In this document: positions 60,538-64,000 of the stretch, one piece after another
Layout: each line of letters opens with the position of its first letter
Numbering within the stretch: position 1 is the stretch's first letter
Assembly (NCBI GenBank): GCA_001792895.1
Contig: MARA01000031.1
Location: 62,001 to 126,000 of the forward strand
Length of the DNA stretch: 64,000 nt
Source of the DNA: Lentinus brumalis
Taxonomy: Eukaryota; Basidiomycota; Agaricomycetes; Polyporales; Polyporaceae
Direction: 5' to 3'
Program-made: the position numbers and the translations under genes
Notes under the pieces: model-generated
The model's database searches: none
Told to the model about the DNA's origin: nothing
The model's input: only the letters and a program-made list of their open reading frames with translations

Positions 60538-63500
60538 ACGCGTTCGACGCCGGCGACAGCGACACGCAGAGCGACGACGACGCCCCGCTCGGGGCGACGG
60601 GGTTCACGACGGTCAGCGTGCCTCCTCCACAGGGCCAGGGCTCGCTTCCCTCCCGGCTGTAAGTGTTCACCGGTCTGCGGCGTGTTGACGTGCACTCATT
60701 CAAGCCTTCCCTTCTTCCGATTCCAATCAACGCCCTCCGGCTGCACGGGATTCCGGGACTCTCTTGCGCCGTCGTGCCGCCGTCCACGGACATATCATCC
60801 ATCTGGCGCTAACCCGGTCACCCGCCCCGTAACCGATGTCGGACGCTCTCGATATTCGGTGGCACAATCGTAGTCCCGGAGCGTGCAAGCATTGCAAGAA
60901 GCTCAAGGTACGTCCTGTCGCGCGCGCGCCTGCGCCGTTCGCCCTTTCGGGGCAGGGTGTATGGCTGGTGTCGCCCGGAGGCTGATCATCCTGTATGGCG
61001 GTGCGACAGATGAGGTGTGAGTTCCCTCCCGAAGGTAACACGTGCAAGCGCTGCAAGGCAGGCGGACATCAGTGCATCGTTGAAGGGAGAAAACCCCGGA
61101 ATGCCCCAAAGTGAGTGTGTCCCTTCTCCGAGGCCGCGCACATAAGAAGCGGGGACAGTGGGCGGCGCGGAGGCTCCTTCCTCCCCTCTGGTCCCGTGAC
61201 ACCATGTCCTCGTCGGACGAATTCGTGTATGTTGGAGAGGATGAGCTTGCTGACTGGACCGTTGTTCTCTCCCGCCACAGCAAGCGGGAGTACCTTCTCG
61301 CCCAGATTCGCCAGAAGAATGCAATCATCGAGTCGCTGCTTAAGCAGGTATGTAATTCCGCGCCGGCGACGCCGCACCGGTCTTGCTCGCTGTCGCCCCG
61401 CCGCTTCATACTCACATGCCGTGCTTCGCAGATTCACAACCCATATCTGGCAACGCCGATGTCGATTGCGTCGTACCGGATGGCGACGTCGCCGACGGAC
61501 CAGAACAACCAGAACGTGCTCGCGTGGCTCGACCGGCTGCAGGCGAGCGTGCAGGCTGCCGGTGCTGCCCGCGCGAATGCGTTCAAGATGGACACCCGCG
61601 CAGAGGGCGCGAGCGACGACTCGGACGACAACGGCCCGGACGGCGGCGCGGGGGAGCCGACAGAGCGCGGCAGCGTCGGCCAGCCGGAGGATGACGAGCC
61701 GCTTAAGGACGCCGAGGACCGGCCGACCGCGCTGCCGAACGAGGCTGCACCCATCGGGCTGCTGGCGAACCTTGCGCTGGACAACAACAAGAACAAGAGG
61801 AAGAAGAAGACGCCGGCAAAGCCGAAGGAGGGCGAGTCCTCGGATGACGATGTTGTAAGTGCTGCAAGGCAGGTAGTTTGAATGTTATGGGACTCACACA
61901 GAGCTAGGGTGTTGCATGTGAGACGTTCTTCGACCCAGGTTGGTGGCAATTTCGCAGTATTCGTGGTTATGTCTCCTGACCGGTGTTTGCAGGACCTGCC
62001 TTCAACCTCGGACTGCGTGCGACGATGATCGAGAGCGTCAGCCCACCCGAAATCCTCGTCCATGGCCTGGTTACCCCCGACGACGTGGAGAAGCTCTTCA
62101 AAATGTGCGCGCGGCGTTCTGATTCACTCCCGGCTTTGCTGATTTACATCTGCAGTTACTTTGAGCGAGTGAACGTACACTGTGATGTCCTCGACCCCGT
62201 CCTGCACACTCCTGCCTCAACGTTCGCCCGCTGCCCGTTTCTGTTCACCGTCGGTACGTCTCTAGCCAGTCTGTCCATCGAATCTCTACTCATGCTTCGC
62301 ACCGTGAACAGTCTGCGCGATCTCGTCGAGGTACTATACCGAGAAGTCCGAGATCTACCCCATCGCGATGCACTTCGCCAAGCATGCGGCCGCGTCTGCG
62401 CTCCTGAATGGCTGGAAGTCCGTCGAGCTCTCCCAGGCGTACATCCTCATGAGTCTGTACGGCGTCCCCGCTCGCCGTTGGGAGGAGGACAGGAACTGGC
62501 TGTACACCGGCCTCGCCATTCGGTGAGTACTGCTCCCGATGAGACAGGGATATATCGCCATATTCTGACGACCGTGAACAGCATTGCGACCGATCTCAAC
62601 TTGCACGTCGTGTCTAACGTCAAACCGAAGACCGAGAAGCAGGAGCGCGAGATGGTCAATCAGACGCGCGTGTGGATCCTGTGCTTCAACCTCGATCGGT
62701 CGACATCTGCACAGTTCGGCAAGCCCTCGACGATCAAGGAGGACTAGTGAGTTCGCCATGCAATTTTGCGATCGTTTGATCCATACTGAGTGGCTTGCCT
62801 GCAGCACGATTCGTCACTCGGACGAGTGGTACAAGTCTTCACGCATGAACGACTCGGTATGTCGTACTTGCTTGCGCGGTTCTCGGGGATGACTGACTTG
62901 CATGCAGCTCAACATCGGAACATCTGCGTACGCGCAAATGCTTCGTGTCGTGTCCCGGTTCCATGAAGCCGTGTATTCTGATCCCGACTCTCCCACTGGG
63001 TTGAACCAGGTACTTGTTGATTCTGTGGACCCAAAGTCAAAGGCGCTCACATGTCGGCACAGAACCTTGACTTCCGCTCAGTGATCCTCGATTATGACCG
63101 CCAGTTGACGCAGTACTTCGAGGAATGGATGGAACGTTTCCGTCGGGACTCCGACATGACAGGTGCGATTGATGGTTTTGTCCTTCTGGTCATGCGACTG
63201 ATGAGTGGTATCTTCTCCCAGACCCTGCGCTCAAATTCCGCGCCGAGCTCCTGCCATTGTATGTTATTCCCTTCATCTGGAAGCTCTCTGCTGATAGCAC
63301 GTCCCCAGCCTGACCGGCTACTCGCGACTCGTCATGTACTCTTTCGGCTTTCAGCAGGCGTTCAGGCGTGGCTTCCAGACTGAGGACCAGCTCTTCTTGG
63401 AGAAGGCAGGTGTTTATCTGCTGGTGCTCCAAATATCTTGCTGACGGGACCACAGTGCTTCGAGTCTGCAAAGGCAGTCATCTTGACTCTCATCGACTCG

Positions 63501-64000
63501 CTGATCCCGACCGGGTACATGCGCACGTCTCCAGATGGCCACTTCGTCTTTGCATCCTTCGCATCTGCCTTCTTGCTCAAGGTAGGAGTATGGGAGTTAG
63601 GGGTCTCAGTGCGGCAGTGACTCATGCCACTATTACAGCTGCTGCGGCCAGAATTCGCACACCACGTCTCCCGTGAACGCCAGCAAGAGATCTTCGACCT
63701 GATCACACGCCTCATCGAGCAGCTCGGCTCGCCCGAAGTCGCGATCGACGAGCGGCACACGCCCGCACTGCACTCGCGCTTCCTCCACGGGCTCCTCCGG
63801 AAGCACCGCCGCGACCTGGCGGTGAGTGCACGTCTTGCGGATCAGCAGCCTCCTTCACAGCCCCCAACGCAGACGGCCTCCCGCAACGCACCCGCGGGCG
63901 CGAACAGCGGCAATTTCCAGCAGCAGCAACAGCAGCAGTCCCCGGGGCAAGCTGCGTCCTCGCAGTACGGGACGCTTGGGTCGGCGCCTGGTGGGTCGTA
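59728..64000 (+). CDS. Zn(II)2Cys6 transcription factor, full-length gene (runs off the right edge)
   Basis: A nuclear regulator with a fungal zinc cluster and a fungal-specific transcription factor domain. Exons: 59728-60658, 60874-60907, 61010-61110, 61281-61347, 61432-61854, 61993-62104, 62156-62253, 62312-62522, 62582-62746, 62805-62856, 62908-63009, 63063-63162, 63222-63258, 63309-63405, 63456-63581, 63639-end. The zinc cluster spans an intron: CKHCKKLK|MRC...CKRCKAGGHQC, spacing C2C6C8C2C6C. Next come the coiled coil KREYLLAQIRQKNAIIESLL, the segment NPYLATPMSIASYRMATSP and an acidic linker. The regulatory domain carries LDPVLHTPASTFARCPFLF, YYTEKSEIYPIAMHFAKH, FNLDRSTSAQFGKPSTIKED and SPDGHFVFASFASAFLLK, then a Gln-rich tail. 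The intron at 63,406-63,455 starts with GC. As written, exon 1 lacks one base near 60,201 (TACTTTACG against TACTTCTACG in the four other copies), which shifts the frame before the zinc cluster. Target genes are unknown; databases often label such proteins prtT- or xylanase-regulator-like, which I would not rely on. Confidence 0.88.

Noticed and set aside
60838..60873. Separate start of the regulator at the ATG of MSDALDIRWHNRSPG
   Set aside because: Possible, but the TAG acceptor at 60,871-60,873 joins exon 1 to PGACKHC in the correct phase once the missing base is counted, which fits the usual long N-terminal form of this family.

Overview
The window is nuclear DNA of a filamentous basidiomycete, most likely an Agaricomycete. 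It is GC-rich, genes are close together on both strands, and most genes are cut by many introns of about 45-65 bp with GT-AG (rarely GC-AG) ends. Several proteins belong to families typical of these fungi: a KIN1/PAR-1 kinase ending in an ELKL tail, an F-box protein, a 7-TM membrane protein, a 2OG-Fe(II) oxygenase, and a Zn(II)2Cys6 regulator with a CKHCKKLKMRCEF core. No bacterial, plasmid or CRISPR feature is present.

Left part (1-18.8 kb) is an ordinary gene-dense region. In order: the 3' end of an ATG22-type vacuolar permease (+); an unidentified small gene (-); a 7-TM protein (+); a short-chain dehydrogenase (-); a decayed copy of a 2OG-Fe(II) oxygenase (+); an unidentified 192-residue protein (+); the intact 2OG-Fe(II) oxygenase (+); an F-box protein (-); KIN1 (-); and the signal peptidase subunit SPC1/SPC12 (-). 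Exon models were built by hand. All the complete ones close in frame with no leftover bases (7-TM 333 aa, SDR 285 aa, oxygenase 460 aa, F-box 411 aa, KIN1 1225 aa, SPC1 78 aa). From 18.8 to 21.37 kb I see no convincing gene.

Middle and right part (21,372-60,537, about 39 kb, or 61% of the window) is a head-to-tail array of a 9.37-9.49 kb unit: four full copies plus the first 1.5 kb of a fifth. Each unit starts with the promoter, 5' UTR and about 0.8 kb of the first coding exon of a Zn(II)2Cys6 transcription factor gene. It then jumps at one fixed junction into about 7.9 kb of sequence whose coding content I cannot identify. Only the fifth copy, at the right end, runs on into the complete gene (16 exons, zinc cluster, coiled coil, fungal transcription factor domain), which is still open at the right edge of the window. 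The promoter and N-terminal part is almost invariant in all five copies, while the rest of the unit has drifted with many indels. Copies 1 and 2 pair together, copies 3 and 4 pair together, and at least one stretch has been homogenised very recently. This array of truncated regulator promoters and N-termini beside the parent gene is the most unusual thing in the window.

Caution: many differences between copies are one-base indels in short homopolymer runs, and the complete copy itself lacks one base in exon 1. Some apparent frame breaks may therefore be assembly or consensus errors.
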